A DNA stretch of 6,346 nt from Solirubrobacterales bacterium (GTDB taxonomy: Bacteria; Actinomycetota; Thermoleophilia; Solirubrobacterales; Solirubrobacteraceae). The position numbers were made by a program, and so were the translations under genes. Of this stretch, positions 5,639-6,346 are shown piece by piece; the first letter of the stretch is position 1; the number at the start of each line of letters is the position of its first letter. The stretch is taken from assembly GCA_019240015.1 (NCBI GenBank), contig JAFAZB010000419.1, forward strand, positions 1-6,346, in the 5' to 3' direction. Under the pieces are notes generated by a model, which saw only the letters and a program-made list of their open reading frames with translations, had not been told where the DNA came from and searched no databases.

Positions 5639-5643
5639 CTCCT
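5639..5643 (-). promoter_or_regulatory. Ribosome binding site of the ferritin-like gene
   Basis: On the minus strand AGGAG (within ACAGGAGA) precedes the ATG at 5633 by 5 bases, the same spacing as for the 78-residue protein. It is the only strong site in the three-gene operon, which fits translation entering at the first gene. The rest of the 95-bp divergent spacer shows no convincing promoter in this direction; GTTT (minus strand, 5683-5680) has no good GGGTA partner. Confidence 0.7.
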
Positions 5644-5693
5644 GTCGTTTCCGAGTCAGATCACCGGTAGCCCACGGGCGTAAACGAGCGCCT

Positions 5694-5718
5694 GTTGAAA
5701 GCGCGACCCCCTGGGTAG
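5694..5718 (+). promoter_or_regulatory. Candidate SigB/SigF-type promoter for the Ku gene, near-leaderless
   Basis: GTTG (5694-5697), a 15-base spacer and GGGTAG (5713-5718) repeat the layout seen before the epimerase gene. The -10 element ends 10 bases before the GTG of Ku, so the message would start almost at the codon. No proper Shine-Dalgarno sequence precedes the GTG, consistent with that. Confidence 0.4.
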
Positions 5719-5728
5719 CGAAGCAGGC

Positions 5729-6138
5729 GTGGCGCGTTCGATCTGGAATGGGACGATCACGTTCGGGCTCACCGCGGTGCCGATCAAGGTGCACTCGGCG
5801 ACCGAGGACCGGCGGATCCACTTTCACCAGGTTCACGCCAGCGACGGCGCGCGGATCAAGCACAGCGGATCTGCTCCAAGGACGGCAAGGAGGTCCCCTA
5901 TAAGCAGGTCGCCAAGGGATATGAGGTCAAGCGGGGCGAGTATGTGCTGCTGAGCCAGCAGGAGATCGATGCCGCGGCGGGCGATCACTCGCGTCTGATC
6001 GAGCTCGAGGAGTTCGTCTGCGCGGCGGATATCGATCCGGTCTTCTACGACTCCGCCTATTACCTCGGCGTCCGCGGCGGCGGCGGCGACGCGTACCGGC
6101 TGCTCCATGACGCGCTGGCGCGGGCGGGGCGGGTGGGT
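5729..6138 (+). pseudogene. ku: Ku (non-homologous end-joining DNA-end-binding protein), frameshifted and truncated
   Basis: Bacterial Ku is a DNA-end-binding homodimer, usually about 270-330 residues, that recruits LigD for end joining. The GTG start gives MARSIWNGTITFGLTAVPIK, the classic Ku N-terminus, continuing through VHSATEDRRIHFHQVHASDG to IKH (residue 45). There the frame breaks: Ku resumes one frame over at 5866 with RICSKDGKEVPYKQVAKGYE and runs through the LIELEEFVCAADIDPVFYDS stretch to ARAGRVG. The shift at about 5861-5866 equals one lost base or two gained (a doubled CA in AAGCACAGCGG). After RVG at 6138 the sequence no longer matches Ku in any frame; the remaining frame runs on meaninglessly to a stop at 6283-6285. 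Only about 135 residues survive, lacking the rest of the barrel/bridge and the C-terminus. No ligD is in view. A sequencing or assembly error could explain the frameshift but less easily the missing half. Confidence 0.85.
6122..6137 (+). other. G-quadruplex motif with one-base loops
   Basis: GGGCGGGGCGGGTGGG has four runs of at least three guanines separated by single bases, the most stable class of predicted G4. It lies in codons for the Ku RAGRVG segment and ends exactly where recognisable Ku sequence ends. Confidence 0.6.
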
Positions 6139-6178
6139 GCGAACCCGAGGGTGCGAGATGACTGGTGCGCGGCCGAGC

Positions 6179-6194
6179 GGGCGGCCCGGCGCCC
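6179..6194 (-). terminator. Weak hairpin after the DUF1360 gene
   Basis: GGGCG (6179-6183) pairs with CGCCC (6190-6194) around a six-base loop, starting 2 bases beyond the DUF1360 stop. There is no T-run after it on the minus strand, so it is only a possible terminator. Confidence 0.2.
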
Positions 6195-6196
6195 CG

Positions 6197-6346
6197 CTAA
6201 AGCGATTGCTCGGCCTTCTTGTAGGCGATCTGGAGGACCTCCGCCCCGAAGAAGATCGCCAGTACCGATGACAGCCAGCGCGTGAACCGTGGCGCGACCA
6301 GCAAGCCCGCGGTGAGCGCCGCGCTGGTCCACATCCCGAGGCAGTA
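6197..6346 (-). CDS. DUF1360 family membrane protein, C-terminal part only
   Basis: The last 49 residues of a gene whose start lies beyond the right edge. The fragment begins YCLGMWTSAALTAGLLVAPR, the conserved (C..)CLGMW motif plus a membrane segment typical of DUF1360, continues through a second hydrophobic stretch (LSSVLAIFFGAEVLQIAY) and ends KKAEQSL. The usual family end, (D/E)xLxxAYxKAE, agrees. Function is unknown in the family. The TAG stop (6199-6197) lies about 60 bp from the end of the broken Ku gene, and the two face tail-to-tail. The short spacer (6139-6196) carries no gene. Confidence 0.75.
   Translation of the reverse strand, partial: YCLGMWTSAALTAGLLVAPRFTRWLSSVLAIFFGAEVLQIAYKKAEQSL

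Noticed and set aside
5634..5728. A SigB-type promoter for the ferritin-like operon in the divergent spacer
   Set aside because: The minus strand has GTTT and GGGCTA, but only 8 bases apart, and no other pair has a 14-16 base spacer. I could not support a promoter here, although one must lie in or near this spacer.
4833..5903. Long plus-strand open frame (356 codons) antisense to the ferritin-like gene
   Set aside because: It mirrors the high-GC codons of a well-recognised DUF892 gene, has no family-like motifs, and also runs through the start of Ku. It is a GC-driven shadow.

Overview
The window is a GC-rich, gene-dense stretch of bacterial chromosome. Codon use, GTG starts and the families present (tandem DUF3147-type membrane proteins, a DUF7218-like basic protein, Ku, DUF1360, a bacterial VTC-domain protein) suggest an actinobacterium, most likely a soil Thermoleophilia/Solirubrobacterales-type organism. 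The taxon is inferred from protein character only; there is no rRNA or tRNA to fix it.

Layout from left to right. Positions 1-208 hold no convincing gene and serve as the leader of a small, very basic 77-residue protein (+). It ends tail-to-tail with a minus-strand group of three genes (439-1492): a 78-residue helical protein followed by two small four-helix membrane proteins related to each other. A 115-bp divergent spacer separates this group from a plus-strand NAD-binding epimerase/dehydratase of the extended SDR type (1617-2666). That gene converges on, and overlaps by 26 bp, the last gene of a tightly packed minus-strand operon (5633 to 2641). In transcription order the operon encodes a duplicated DUF892 ferritin-like protein, a zinc-dependent formaldehyde-dehydrogenase-like alcohol dehydrogenase joined to it by an ATGA stop/start overlap, and a VTC-domain polyphosphate polymerase-like protein starting 6 bp after the dehydrogenase stop. 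A 95-bp divergent spacer follows. Then comes a broken Ku (NHEJ) gene on the plus strand, with a frameshift and loss of its second half at a G-quadruplex motif. Last is the C-terminal end of a DUF1360 membrane protein on the minus strand, running off the window.

Working together: the contents look like accessory stress functions (ferritin-like, aldehyde/alcohol detoxification, polyphosphate, DNA-end repair, small basic and helical proteins). Three starts are preceded by G(T/C)T-N16-GGGTA(G/C) elements, written below as four-base -35 boxes with 15-base spacers, resembling SigB/SigF-type general-stress promoters of actinobacteria. Two of them lie so close to the start codon that leaderless transcripts are likely. 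I see no CRISPR array, insertion sequence, RNA gene or complete mobile element. The most notable points are the coupled ferritin-like/dehydrogenase/VTC operon, the 160-residue gapless internal duplication, the shared promoter-like elements, and the decayed Ku gene ending at a G4 motif.
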